Of a stretch of 64,000 nt of DNA, positions 15,258 to 24,262 are shown piece by piece (the stretch's first letter is position 1; each line of letters begins with the position of its first letter). The DNA lies in contig CAJKGK010000001.1 of NCBI GenBank assembly GCA_905199445.1, forward strand, positions 1 through 64,000, in the 5' to 3' direction. The stretch comes from an uncultured Lachnospiraceae bacterium (GTDB lineage: Bacteria; Bacillota; Clostridia; Lachnospirales; Lachnospiraceae). The translations under genes were made by a program, and so were the position numbers. The notes under the pieces are model-generated. The model saw only the letters and a program-made list of their open reading frames with translations, did not search any database and was not told the origin of the DNA.

Positions 15258-15419
15258 CTAGCTTCTGCGGTATGTCTGGTTTTCCTGTTTCATTTCCTTA
15301 AGCATGTCCTCCACAATATCCATAACATCCCTTAAGTCATTTTTGTAAATCGCATCCTCGGCCTGTTCGATTTCCAGGCTGGGCTGAAATTTTTTCAGTT
15401 CTTCTTCAAAGTTAATCAA
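15258..15419 (-). CDS. 53-residue acidic protein coupled to folC, TTG start
   Basis: Small ORF hidden by its TTG start, which lies 8 bases after AGGAGG (within the last codons of folC) and overlaps the folC stop codon. The product begins MINFEEELKKFQPSLEIEQA, then AEDAIYKNDLRDVMDIVEDM and ends in KEMKQENQTYRRS: a charged, probably helical, cytoplasmic protein. It stops 11 bases before the ATG of the zinc-ribbon/TPR gene, whose ribosome site (GGAGG) overlaps its stop codon region. The tight spacing on both sides argues for a real gene in a folC-small protein-TPR operon. Family unknown. Confidence 0.65.
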   Translation of the reverse strand: MINFEEELKKFQPSLEIEQAEDAIYKNDLRDVMDIVEDMLKEMKQENQTYRRS

Positions 15420-16734
15420 AAGATTTTCCTCCTAGTATCTCCTTTACGCTTCCTACAAGATAAAGGGAACCTACACAACATACAATCCCGTTATTTTGTC
15501 TCAGCATCAGTCCCTGCTTCAGGGCCTCTCTAATATTATATGTCTCACAAACAAATCCATTCCAGTTTTTACGGAAGATTCCGGCAATCACGGACGAACT
15601 GCAGCGCCTTCCGTTTTCGAGTTCCGTCACCACAACCGCCCTGAGGCTTTCAAGGCTGCACAATCTCTGAATCATAGGCTCATAATCTTTATCTCCGGCC
15701 ACGGCAAAAACAAGAATAAGGGGGCGATCTGCAAACCCCTGGGCAATCGTTGCCGCAAAGGCTTCAATCCCTGCCTCATTATGGGCACCATCTACAAAAA
15801 GATCCGTGTCCACAGCCTCCATACGGCCTGGCCAATATGCACTTTTAAGCCCCTTTTTAATCAATAACTCAAACTGGCTGTCTGCATCCTTTGCCGCACA
15901 AAGACCGGGCCAGAGCAAACGCAGCCCCATAACGGCCAGACTGCTGTTAATTGTCTGATAGACTGCAGCTGTATTCAGTGTCAGAATATAATTAACATCA
16001 TAACCGTATTTAAGGGAAAAATCAATGGTACAGCCGTGATCTTCCAAAATCTTTATATTTTCATCGGTAAGCTTCACCGCCTGTACATGATGTCTGGCGG
16101 CCTGGGCCCTTATAATCTCAGAAACCCGTTCATCCTGACCATAATAAACAAGGGGCGTACCCGCCTTAATAATACCGGCTTTTTCCATAGCAATGGCTTC
16201 AATAGAATTTCCGAGTACCTCCGTATGATCCAGACCAATCGATGTAATCACCGTCAGTATCGGCTCACGGACAACATTGGTAAAGTCCATGCGTCCGCCA
16301 AGGCCTGTTTCAATCACACCGTAATCAATCTTTTGCTCTCTGAAATACAGCATAGCCATCACATATATATACTCAAAAAATGTGGGTTCCATCAGATCCC
16401 GGGCCTTCATATGCTCCACCTTGGAGCGCACCGTTAAAAACAGACGTACAAAATCCTCATTTGAAATCTCTTTGCCGTTAATTTTCATGCGCTCATTCAC
16501 CCTGACAAGATGAGGAGATGTAAAAAGGCCTGTCCGTTGATGACAAAGCCTTAAACACTGTTCCATATAAGCGCAGACGGAACCTTTCCCGTTTGTTCCG
16601 GCCACATGAATATATCTGAAGCTGTCCTGAGGGCAGTCAAAGGCCTCCAGCAGCATCCTGACATTTTCCATATGGCCGCCCTTTGTAAACCTGGGAATGT
16701 TATATAAATAGTCAACGACTTCCTGATACTTCAT
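15412..16734 (-). CDS. folC: Dihydrofolate synthase / folylpolyglutamate synthase
   Basis: Mur-ligase-fold enzyme of 440 residues that adds glutamate to dihydropteroate and tetrahydrofolate in an ATP-dependent reaction. The P-loop VAGTNGKGSVCAYM near residue 44, the SPHLVRVNERMKING block near 73, the ETGLGGRMDFTNV block near 136 and the FVDGAHNEAG block near 304 identify it. The start is the ATG at 16734, 8 bases after GGAGG; the frame extends to 16749. The downstream small ORF overlaps its stop codon. Confidence 0.95.
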   Translation of the reverse strand: MKYQEVVDYLYNIPRFTKGGHMENVRMLLEAFDCPQDSFRYIHVAGTNGKGSVCAYMEQCLRLCHQRTGLFTSPHLVRVNERMKINGKEISNEDFVRLFLTVRSKVEHMKARDLMEPTFFEYIYVMAMLYFREQKIDYGVIETGLGGRMDFTNVVREPILTVITSIGLDHTEVLGNSIEAIAMEKAGIIKAGTPLVYYGQDERVSEIIRAQAARHHVQAVKLTDENIKILEDHGCTIDFSLKYGYDVNYILTLNTAAVYQTINSSLAVMGLRLLWPGLCAAKDADSQFELLIKKGLKSAYWPGRMEAVDTDLFVDGAHNEAGIEAFAATIAQGFADRPLILVFAVAGDKDYEPMIQRLCSLESLRAVVVTELENGRRCSSSVIAGIFRKNWNGFVCETYNIREALKQGLMLRQNNGIVCCVGSLYLVGSVKEILGGKSFD

Positions 16735-16766
16735 CGTCAAAACCTCCATTCAATTGAACATTCCCC

Positions 16767-16795
16767 ATTATAATACATCTTTTGCCTGCAAACAA
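16767..16795 (-). promoter_or_regulatory. Sigma-A-type promoter of the folC operon
   Basis: On the minus strand TTGTTT (16790-16795), 17 bases, then TATAAT (16767-16772). Start would fall about 27 bases before the folC ATG. Confidence 0.65.
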
Positions 16796-16861
16796 GCCTG
16801 CTTTTAGCGGTCTGTTTTTATCGGTCAGGCACTTTACGCTTATAGCAAGCGCCCCCGCTTT

Positions 16862-17788
16862 TTAGCAATTAAACAAATCTGTAGACAAATACCGATCTCC
16901 GGTATCCGGCAAAAGTACTACAATCAGTTTGCCCCTGTTTTCCTGGCGTCTGGCCAGATGAAGCGCAGCCCACATGGCTGCCCCGGAAGATATTCCCACA
17001 AGAATACCTTCGCACTTTGCCAGTTCTCTGGCCGTTTCCATAGCAGCTTCGTCATCTACAGTGATGATCTCATCATAAATCCGCGGGTTAAGGATTTTGG
17101 GAATAAAGCCCGCCCCGATTCCCTGGATTCTATGCGGGCCGGCCTCACCGCCGGATAAAACCGGAGACTGTGCCGGTTCCATGGCCACAATTTTGATGTG
17201 GGAATTTTTAGATTTAAGAAATTCCCCCACCCCTGTAATCGTTCCGCCTGTTCCCACGCCGGCCACAAAAAGATCCACCTTGCCGTCTGTATCTCTCCAG
17301 ATTTCCGGCCCTGTTGTTTTCTGGTGAGCCGCCGGATTTGCCGGATTTTCAAACTGACCGGCTACAATGCTGCCGGGAATCTCTCTGGCCAATTCATGAG
17401 CCTTTTCAATGGCGCCGTTCATTCCTTTTTTTCCGTCTGTCAAAACAACTTTGGCACCATAAGCGGCCAAGAGCAGCCGCCGCTCCCGGCTCATCGTATC
17501 CGGCATTGTCAAAATCGCCTTATAGCCTCTGGATGCCGCCACACTGGCAATGCCAATCCCCGTATTTCCCGACGTTGGCTCAATAATCGTTGCCCCTGGT
17601 TTTAAAAGTCCCTTTTGTTCTGCAGATACAATCATTTCCAGGGCCACCCTGTCTTTCACGCTGCCTGCGGGATTTAAATATTCCAATTTCGCCGCAATTT
17701 TAGCCTTAAGTTCATACTTTTCTTCCAGATGCACCATTTCAAGTAATGGTGTATTTCCAATCAACTGATCTGCACTTGTATAAATCAT
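16862..17788 (-). CDS. cysK: Cysteine synthase A (O-acetylserine sulfhydrylase)
   Basis: PLP enzyme of about 308 residues making L-cysteine from O-acetylserine and sulphide. The PLP lysine sits in LNPAGSVKDR near residue 45; TSGNTGIG (phosphate/substrate loop), VAGVGTGGTITGVG and the C-terminal GISSGAA near 265 are all present. Two in-frame ATGs exist (17794 and 17788); the second follows GGGGGAATGAGG. It has its own promoter and is divergent from the CBS membrane protein gene. A sulphide-related flavoprotein lies far away at 55-57.6 kb, so no sulphur cluster is formed here. Confidence 0.95.
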   Translation of the reverse strand: MIYTSADQLIGNTPLLEMVHLEEKYELKAKIAAKLEYLNPAGSVKDRVALEMIVSAEQKGLLKPGATIIEPTSGNTGIGIASVAASRGYKAILTMPDTMSRERRLLLAAYGAKVVLTDGKKGMNGAIEKAHELAREIPGSIVAGQFENPANPAAHQKTTGPEIWRDTDGKVDLFVAGVGTGGTITGVGEFLKSKNSHIKIVAMEPAQSPVLSGGEAGPHRIQGIGAGFIPKILNPRIYDEIITVDDEAAMETARELAKCEGILVGISSGAAMWAALHLARRQENRGKLIVVLLPDTGDRYLSTDLFNC

Positions 17789-17896
17789 CCTCATTCCCCC
17801 TAATTTTTCAACAATTCCAGCAGCTGCCCCCTGAGCTTATTATACTACGATTGCTCTGCAATCGCGGTGCCTCCAGCGGATGCGCTTTGTGCAATC

Positions 17897-17925
17897 ATTA
17901 TACCATATTCAGCATATGCGAACAA
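17897..17925 (-). promoter_or_regulatory. Promoter of cysK
   Basis: On the minus strand TTGTTC (17920-17925), a 17-base spacer and TATAAT (17897-17902). The leader of about 100 bases holds a perfect 7-bp hairpin CGATTGC-AGA-GCAATCG but no T-box or SAM-riboswitch signature that I can recognise. Confidence 0.65.
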
Positions 17926-17965
17926 TCGGGAGTACTTACTTCATTTTAAATTTACGGTTTTTTAA

Positions 17966-17994
17966 TTGACAAGCCTTTGTTCCTGGGCTAAAAT
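17966..17994 (+). promoter_or_regulatory. Promoter of the CBS-domain membrane protein gene
   Basis: TTGACA (17966-17971), 17-base spacer, TAAAAT (17989-17994). It lies back to back with the cysK promoter, 40 bp apart. Confidence 0.7.
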
Positions 17995-18030
17995 CAAGTT
18001 ATTATACTTTTTAACAGGAGATGATTTTAT

Positions 18031-19353
18031 TTGGACGCAGACGCGGTCACGCAATTAATTGTACTATTTATTCTATTAATTTTATCCGCCTTTTTCTCCT
18101 CCGCGGAAACAGCCCTGACAACAGTCAACAAAATCCGCATGAGAAATCTTGAAGACGAGGGAAATAAACGGGCCAAAACAGTTAACCGGCTCATTTCCAA
18201 ACCGGAAAAACTGTTAAGTGCTGTTCTGATCGGCAATAACATTGTCAATCTGACAGCCTCCTCCATTACAACCATGCTGGCCACCAAACTGGCCACAGCC
18301 TTTGGTGCCGGTCATAACGTGGCCACCGGTGTCGGTCTGGCCACCGGTATACTGACTGTTTTGATCCTGATTTTTGGTGAAATTGTACCTAAAACAACGG
18401 CTTCCCTTCATGCGGATAAGATGGCACTGCTCTATTCAAAACCAATTTACCTGATCACGGTTGTTTTAACACCTGTAATCTTTATCATGAATAAGCTGTC
18501 CCATTTCTTTTTATTCATTCTGGGCATGAAGTTCGATGACTCCGGCAAGACAATGACAGAGGATGATCTGCTGACAATTATCGATGTCAGCCATGAAGAC
18601 GGTGTTATCGAAAGCGAAGAAAAAGAAATGATTAATAATGTAGTGGATTTTGGAGATGCCCTGGCCAAGGATGTTATGGTTCCAAGAATCGATGTTATTT
18701 TCACCTCCATCGATACAACCTATGATGAGTTGCTCCGGCTTTTCCGTGAAGAAAAGTATTCCCGTATTCCGGTTTACGAAGAATCCAAAGATAACGTCAT
18801 TGGTATCGTAAACCTGAAAGATGTGTTCTGCTATCAGGGGGATACCAAAAACTTTGTTTTAAAAGATATTCTCAGAGAACCTTTCTTTACCTATGAATAT
18901 CAGAAAACCTCTGATCTTTTGCTACAGCTGAAAAATCAGTCCATAAATATTGCCATTGTATTGGATGAATACGGCGCCACAGCCGGCTTGATCACACTGG
19001 AAGATCTGCTGGAAGAAATTGTCGGTGAAATCCGGGACGAATATGATGAAGAGGAGGAAGATCTGATTCAGAAAATATCTGACAGAGAATACATCGTTGA
19101 TGGTTCTACCAAACTGGAGGATATTAACGAACTTCTGGATACGGATTTTGAATCCGATGACTACGATTCAATTGCAGGGCATGTCATTAATCTGATGGAG
19201 CACATTCCATCGGAAGGCGAAGAAATTATCATTGATCATCAGATCCGTCTTGTTGTAGATCAAATGGACAAAAACAGAATCGATAAAATTCATATTTATT
19301 TGCCAGAGGCCGCCACGCCCGCCGATGGCCATGAAACCTTGTCTGACCAATAA
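18031..19353 (+). CDS. CNNM/CorC-family (hemolysin-like) membrane protein with CBS domains
   Basis: Protein of 440 residues with an N-terminal CNNM (DUF21) membrane domain of about four helices (VLFILLILSAFFSSAETALT, then LLSAVLIGNNIVN and TVLILIFGEIVPKT), a pair of CBS domains (about residues 200-330; DVMVPRIDVIF and IAIVLDEYGATAGL mark the two) and a C-terminal CorC/HlyC domain (about 350-425). Relatives mediate Mg2+ or other divalent cation efflux; the old hemolysin label is not supported. The start is a TTG at 18031 after CAGGAG; the nearby ATG at 18021 is out of frame. Confidence 0.9.
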   Translation: MDADAVTQLIVLFILLILSAFFSSAETALTTVNKIRMRNLEDEGNKRAKTVNRLISKPEKLLSAVLIGNNIVNLTASSITTMLATKLATAFGAGHNVATGVGLATGILTVLILIFGEIVPKTTASLHADKMALLYSKPIYLITVVLTPVIFIMNKLSHFFLFILGMKFDDSGKTMTEDDLLTIIDVSHEDGVIESEEKEMINNVVDFGDALAKDVMVPRIDVIFTSIDTTYDELLRLFREEKYSRIPVYEESKDNVIGIVNLKDVFCYQGDTKNFVLKDILREPFFTYEYQKTSDLLLQLKNQSINIAIVLDEYGATAGLITLEDLLEEIVGEIRDEYDEEEEDLIQKISDREYIVDGSTKLEDINELLDTDFESDDYDSIAGHVINLMEHIPSEGEEIIIDHQIRLVVDQMDKNRIDKIHIYLPEAATPADGHETLSDQ

Positions 19354-19371
19354 AATACGCAGCATAACGCA

Positions 19372-19418
19372 AGTGAAGGAACCGCTTCCATTTGATGGTG
19401 GATAACGATTCCTTCACT
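19372..19418 (+). terminator. Stem-loop after the CBS membrane protein gene
   Basis: AGTGAAGGAA (19372-19381) and TTCCTTCACT (19409-19418) are exact complements enclosing an inner CCAT/ATGG pair. No T run directly follows, so termination is likely but not certain. Confidence 0.55.
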
Positions 19419-20168
19419 GCTGCTCAACTGGTTCAATCATACTTTTTTAAACCTCTTTTTATTTTATTGTACATTTTGATTCAACCTTATTCAAAGATTA
19501 ACCAACTTTCCCAGAAAACATTCTGCTTTCTGTAAGTTTCAATGTACTTTAATTAATCTTTTCCCTATTCAGTTTTTTGTATTATATACCTTTCTCGTCA
19601 GTATATAAATCTCTCGCTTTTATACTCTCTGATTAAATAATTTTTTCTCTCATAACTTACGTGCCGTTTTTTTATCCTATGGGTTTTATCATTTGATAAA
19701 TGAATAACAGCTTTCAAATTATTGTGATCTTCAAGTATCATCTATATAATTTTATCCTGTGTGAATTCTTCATATTTTGCATTAAATAATTTTTCGTTCC
19801 TATGATGATATAACTCAGGATGAATCTCCTACTGTTCCACATCTTATTATTTTAAATAATAAATCCAATTCCGGTGAATTTATTATCTGAAAAAACTATC
19901 GTCCTGCTGATATGAGGATCAACACTTTTCTTATGTTGCCAATGGAATCAACCTCCTTCTTGTATAACCCCTTTTCTTTGATTTGTTTTCTTGTTTCTTT
20001 TGATGATTTTATTATAGCCCATCGCCCCAAATATGTCAATACAATTTTTAAATATTTTTATTATTTTTTGTTTTTATTTATTTCAAATTATTCTTAACTA
20101 TTATTGATTCGTTTATGCAAATATTATCTGTGTTATTGTTTATATTTTCAGTTTTTTTCTGTTAATTT
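19419..20168. other. 750-bp AT-rich region without an intact gene
   Basis: No ORF of convincing composition on either strand. On the minus strand a consensus promoter (20011-20039) and a strong ribosome site AAGAAGGAGG (19952-19961) lead only to an ATT-initiated 15-residue frame ending at 19896. Beyond it are short unlinked frames, one of 47 codons starting MILEDHNNLKAVIHLSNDK (about 19745 down to 19605), and an AT-rich palindrome (ATAATAAAT/ATTTATTAT, about 19856-19887). This looks either like a decayed gene or a non-coding transcript. Confidence 0.45.
20011..20039 (-). promoter_or_regulatory. Perfect consensus promoter without an evident gene
   Basis: TTGACA (20034-20039), a 17-base spacer and TATAAT (20011-20016) on the minus strand: the only exact match to both consensus hexamers that I found in the window. 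The downstream sequence has AAGAAGGAGG about 50 bases on but no standard start codon at the right distance. Confidence 0.7.
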
Positions 20169-20212
20169 CAAAAAATGGCTGTCCACAGCACCTAGTGCTG
20201 TGAACAGCCATT
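20169..20212 (-). terminator. Terminator after purL
   Basis: On the minus strand AATGGCTGTTCACAGCAC pairs with GTGCTGTGGACAGCCATT (one mismatched pair of bases on each side), followed by a T6 run. It lies 63 bp after the purL stop. Confidence 0.92.
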
Positions 20213-20274
20213 CATAAGATTTTCGTTATTTCGTTTCATTAGAACCAATTTAATAGAGATCCAGTTATTATGAT

Positions 20275-23200
20275 TTATTTAAAATATTCCACACCGGATT
20301 CAAAGATCATCTGGTTCTGATTACCCGTAATATTCATGGCAACAGCCTCACCGATTCTCTCGGAATGGGCCATTTTACCAAGAATACGGCCATCCATACT
20401 GGTGATACCCTCGATGGCGTAATAGGAACCGTTTGGATTGAAGTCTTCATCCATCGTCGGCTGTCCGTTGACATCCACATACTGAGTTGCCACACAGCCA
20501 GACTCAAACAGCTTCTTAATCCACGCCTCGCTGGCTACAAAGCGACCTTCACCATGAGAAGCCGGAATCGCATAAACATCACCGACAGTGGCTTTGGAAA
20601 GCCATGGGGACTTATTGGAAACAACCTTTGTATAAACCATCTTGGAAATATGACGGCCAATATGGTTGGTTGTCAGTGTAGGTGAATCCGGTTTCTGAGC
20701 CGTAATCTCACCATAAGGTACCAGCCCCAGTTTAATGAGTGCCTGGAAACCGTTACAGATTCCTAAAGCCAATCCGTCTCTTTCATTTAATAGCTTCATT
20801 ACAGCTTCACGAATCCGTTCATTTCTAAAGGCTGTGGCAATAAATTTTCCGGAACCGTCCGGTTCATCACCGGCCGAGAAACCACCTGGGAACATAATAA
20901 TCTGAGCTTTTGCAATCCCCTTCTCAAAAGCGTCCACAGATTCTCTGATATTTTGGGCATCCAGGTTCTTGAATACACAGGTCTGCACATTAGCTCCGGC
21001 GCGCTCAAAAGCCTTCATGGTATCGTACTCACAGTTTGTTCCAGGAAATACAGGAATGAATACCGATGGACGAGCCACTTTATGCTTACATACATAAACA
21101 TTGCCACCGGTATAAATCGGTGTTTCAATCTTCTTTTCCCGGACGCCTGAGCTTGTCGGGAATACCGGTTCCAGGGTGCCTGTCCATGCCTTCAGTGCCT
21201 CATCCATGGAAACTGTCATATTGCCACAGACAAAGCAGGCATCCTCGGTCACTTCACCAAGAATTTTATAAACAACACCGGCTGCATCCAGCCCTTCAAG
21301 ATCCTGAGCCTTAACCTCTGCAATAATATTTCCATAGGATGGTTTAAACACATTCACAGGTGCAATGGCTTCATCAATTTTTACGCCCAGCTTATTTCCA
21401 AATGCCATCTTGCTCACAGCAGCCGCAACACCGCCATAGCCCAGGGCATAGGCTGCGCAGATGGTTTTATTTACTGCCAGCTCATGAACTTTAGCATACA
21501 GATCCATCATCTGACTGTAAACAGGCAGGTCATTGGCATCTCTTTCAATAGGGAATACAACAAGCTTATGGCCAGCTTCTTTTAATTCCGGCGTAATAAC
21601 CTCCCCATATCTGGCCACATCCACAGCAAAAGAAACAAGTGTCGGCGGAACATCGATTTCATTAAAGCTTCCGGACATGGAATCTTTACCGCCAATGGAA
21701 GGCAGACCAAAGCCGATCTGGGCACTGTAAGCACCTAAAAGAGCAGCAAAAGGAACGCCCCAACGGGAAGGATCTTCGCCCAGCCGTTCAAAATATTCCT
21801 GGAAAGTAAATCTTATTTTTGAGTAATCACCGCCTGCAGCCACGATCTTTGCTACAGAATCCACAACCGCATAAACAGCGCCGTGGTATGGGCTCCAGGA
21901 AGAAAGATACGGATCATAGCCATAGCTCATCATCGTCACCGTATCACAGCTTCCCTTTAATACAGGAAGTTTTGCAATCATAGTCTGAACCGGTGTCAGC
22001 TGATATTTTCCGCCATAAGGCATACAAACCGAGGCAGCACCAATGGAACTGTCAAACATTTCCACAAGACCCTTTTGTGAACATACATTCAAATCAGCCA
22101 GATTATCGAGCCATGTTTTCTTTAAATCCGTTACATCTTTTTCTTTGTCAAAATAATTGTCTTTTCTGGAAGGCATAGTGACAACCACATCCGTCTCCTG
22201 ATGCGCACCATTTGTATCCAGAAAGGCTCTGGAAATATTCACAATTTCCTTTCCTCTCCACTGCATCACAAGGCGGGGACTTTCAGTAACAACGGCCACA
22301 CATACGGCCTCAAGATTTTCTTCATTGGCATAGGCTAAAAACTGATCCACATCTCCTGGATCAATAACAACAGCCATACGTTCCTGAGACTCGGAGATGG
22401 CCAGTTCTGTTCCATCCAGACCGGCATATTTTTTAGGAACTTTATCAAGGTCAATGTTCAGTCCGTCTGCCAGCTCACCAATAGCTACAGATACACCGCC
22501 GGCACCAAAGTCATTACACTTTTTGATCAGGCGGCTGACGTTTTCATTTCTGAATAAGCGCTGAAGTTTACGTTCTGTAGGTGCATTACCTTTTTGTACT
22601 TCTGCACCGCAGGTATCGATAGATTTTACGTTATGCGCCTTGGAGGATCCTGTAGCGCCGCCGCAGCCATCACGGCCTGTGCGTCCGCCCAGAAGAATAA
22701 TAATATCCCCCGGATCACTGGTTTCACGGATCACATTACGTCTTGGGGCAGCGCCCATCACAGCACCGATTTCCATACGTTTTGCCACATAATTGGGATG
22801 ATAAATTTCATTGACAAGCCCTGTAGCCAGACCGATCTGATTGCCGTAGGAGCTATAGCCTTTGGCAGCTCCGGTTACAATCTTTCTCTGAGGCAACTTG
22901 CCCTTAAGCGTATCTTTCAGAGAAACCGTAGGATCGGCAGCTCCGGTCACACGCATCGCCTGATAAACGTAGGAACGTCCCGACAGCGGGTCACGGATGG
23001 CACCGCCAAGACAGGTTGCCGCACCACCGAAAGGCTCAATCTCTGTCGGATGATTATGGGTTTCATTTTTAAAGCTGATCAGCCATTCCTCGGCAACACC
23101 GTCGATTTCAACAGGTACCACAATACTGCAGGCATTAATTTCATCGGACTGTTCCATATCCTCCAGCTTGCCGTCGGCTTTCAGCTTACGCATAGCCATA

Positions 23201-24039
23201 AGCGCAATATCCATCAGGCAGACGTACTTATCATCCCGTCCGGCAAAAATTTCCTCGTGGTGTGCTTTGTACATATGATAGGTATCCTCAGCCAGCTGTT
23301 TGTAATCACTGTCTGCGAATCTGATATTTTTAAGCTCAGTCTGGAAAGTCGTATGACGACAGTGATCTGACCAATAGGTATCCAGTACCCGGATCTCTGT
23401 CATAGAAGGATCCCGCTTTTCCTCTCCCGCAAAATAATTCTGAATGTGAATAAAATCCTTAAAGGTCATGGCCAGATTTAAAGATGTATATAATTCTTTT
23501 AATGATGCTTCATCCATGGATATAAAACCGTCAAACACAAGAACATCCGCAGGCTCATCATAAACGGTTACCAGCGTTTCAGGTTTTGGATCATTATTTT
23601 CTCTGGAATCCACAGGGTTAATACAAAAAGCCTTGATTTTATTCAGCTCATCTTCACTGACACTGCCCTCAATGACATAGGTTGTCGCAGATTTAATCAC
23701 AGGTTCTTCGTTTTCATTTAAAAGCTTTACACACTGCTGAGCAGAATCGGCTCTCTGATCAAACTGTCCCGGCAGGGCTTCCACAGAAAAGACATAAGCC
23801 TCGTGATCCGCAGGCAGTTCCTCCTCATAGAGCAAATCCACAGGCGGCTCAGAAAAAATAGTCACCTTGGCTGTTTCATAGGTTTCATCGGAAATATTCT
23901 CTATATCATAGCGGATCAAAACACGTACGCCAAAAACACCTGAAATTCCAAGATAGCTGTGAATATTTTCCAGAAGTTCCTGGGCAGCAACGGCATAGTC
24001 GGGCTTCTTTTCTACATAGATTCTTTTTACCTGGCTCAT
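20275..24039 (-). CDS. purL: Phosphoribosylformylglycinamidine synthase, single-chain form
   Basis: Fourth step of purine synthesis: ATP- and glutamine-dependent amination of FGAR to FGAM. At 1254 residues it is the large one-chain type with fused PurS-like N-terminus, two AIRS-like halves (TYWSDHCRHTTF near 206; GGRTGRDGCGGATGSSKAHN near 446; GGKDSMSGSF near 800) and a C-terminal class I amidotransferase (PGGFSAGDEPDGSGKF, nucleophile Cys in ICNGFQALIKLG, ASHGEGRF). GGAGG 7 bases upstream sets the start at 24039, not 24108. It stands apart from other pur genes, faces a divergent LysR gene and ends at a strong terminator. Confidence 0.96.
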   Translation of the reverse strand: MSQVKRIYVEKKPDYAVAAQELLENIHSYLGISGVFGVRVLIRYDIENISDETYETAKVTIFSEPPVDLLYEEELPADHEAYVFSVEALPGQFDQRADSAQQCVKLLNENEEPVIKSATTYVIEGSVSEDELNKIKAFCINPVDSRENNDPKPETLVTVYDEPADVLVFDGFISMDEASLKELYTSLNLAMTFKDFIHIQNYFAGEEKRDPSMTEIRVLDTYWSDHCRHTTFQTELKNIRFADSDYKQLAEDTYHMYKAHHEEIFAGRDDKYVCLMDIALMAMRKLKADGKLEDMEQSDEINACSIVVPVEIDGVAEEWLISFKNETHNHPTEIEPFGGAATCLGGAIRDPLSGRSYVYQAMRVTGAADPTVSLKDTLKGKLPQRKIVTGAAKGYSSYGNQIGLATGLVNEIYHPNYVAKRMEIGAVMGAAPRRNVIRETSDPGDIIILLGGRTGRDGCGGATGSSKAHNVKSIDTCGAEVQKGNAPTERKLQRLFRNENVSRLIKKCNDFGAGGVSVAIGELADGLNIDLDKVPKKYAGLDGTELAISESQERMAVVIDPGDVDQFLAYANEENLEAVCVAVVTESPRLVMQWRGKEIVNISRAFLDTNGAHQETDVVVTMPSRKDNYFDKEKDVTDLKKTWLDNLADLNVCSQKGLVEMFDSSIGAASVCMPYGGKYQLTPVQTMIAKLPVLKGSCDTVTMMSYGYDPYLSSWSPYHGAVYAVVDSVAKIVAAGGDYSKIRFTFQEYFERLGEDPSRWGVPFAALLGAYSAQIGFGLPSIGGKDSMSGSFNEIDVPPTLVSFAVDVARYGEVITPELKEAGHKLVVFPIERDANDLPVYSQMMDLYAKVHELAVNKTICAAYALGYGGVAAAVSKMAFGNKLGVKIDEAIAPVNVFKPSYGNIIAEVKAQDLEGLDAAGVVYKILGEVTEDACFVCGNMTVSMDEALKAWTGTLEPVFPTSSGVREKKIETPIYTGGNVYVCKHKVARPSVFIPVFPGTNCEYDTMKAFERAGANVQTCVFKNLDAQNIRESVDAFEKGIAKAQIIMFPGGFSAGDEPDGSGKFIATAFRNERIREAVMKLLNERDGLALGICNGFQALIKLGLVPYGEITAQKPDSPTLTTNHIGRHISKMVYTKVVSNKSPWLSKATVGDVYAIPASHGEGRFVASEAWIKKLFESGCVATQYVDVNGQPTMDEDFNPNGSYYAIEGITSMDGRILGKMAHSERIGEAVAMNITGNQNQMIFESGVEYFK

Positions 24040-24205
24040 ACGATAACCTCCATTATTCCTTAGTTCTTTATTTTCGTTCCACACAGAGGGCATAAAAACA
24101 ACCCACATTTACCTGTATAGTATATCATCATATGGTTTATAATTGAAATTAATATATTTAATCATAATAATTAGATGCATTAATATATAATTCCCCTTTA
24201 CGATA

Positions 24206-24220
24206 AGCACAACTTGTGCT
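24206..24220. promoter_or_regulatory. 15-bp perfect palindrome between purL and the LysR gene
   Basis: AGCACAA-C-TTGTGCT has 7-bp perfect arms around one base. TTGTGC inside it is 17 bases from TATAAA (24237-24242), so it would overlap the -35 of the LysR gene, an arrangement typical of autoregulation. On the purL side a weak TTCAAT-17-TATACT promoter can be read on the minus strand. Confidence 0.55.
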
Positions 24221-24262
24221 ATTATTTAGTATAACTTATAAATATATAAGAGGTGCTCATTT

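Noticed and set aside
17795..17900. T-box or S-box in the cysK leader
   Set aside because: Leader is only about 100 bases, with one 7-bp hairpin; no T-box sequence (AGGGUGGNACCGCG-like) or SAM-I pattern.
19605..19745. 47-codon minus-strand frame beginning MILEDHNN
   Set aside because: No ribosome site and stops on both sides; more likely part of a decayed gene or chance.
19912..20097. 61-codon plus-strand ORF in the AT-rich gap
   Set aside because: Phe/Tyr/Ile-rich translation of AT-rich DNA without ribosome site; it runs antisense to the consensus promoter.
22594..23370. 258-codon open frame on the plus strand inside purL
   Set aside because: It is antisense to a fully conserved purL, has no ribosome site, and its composition (His/Thr/Asn-rich) is that of a shadow frame.
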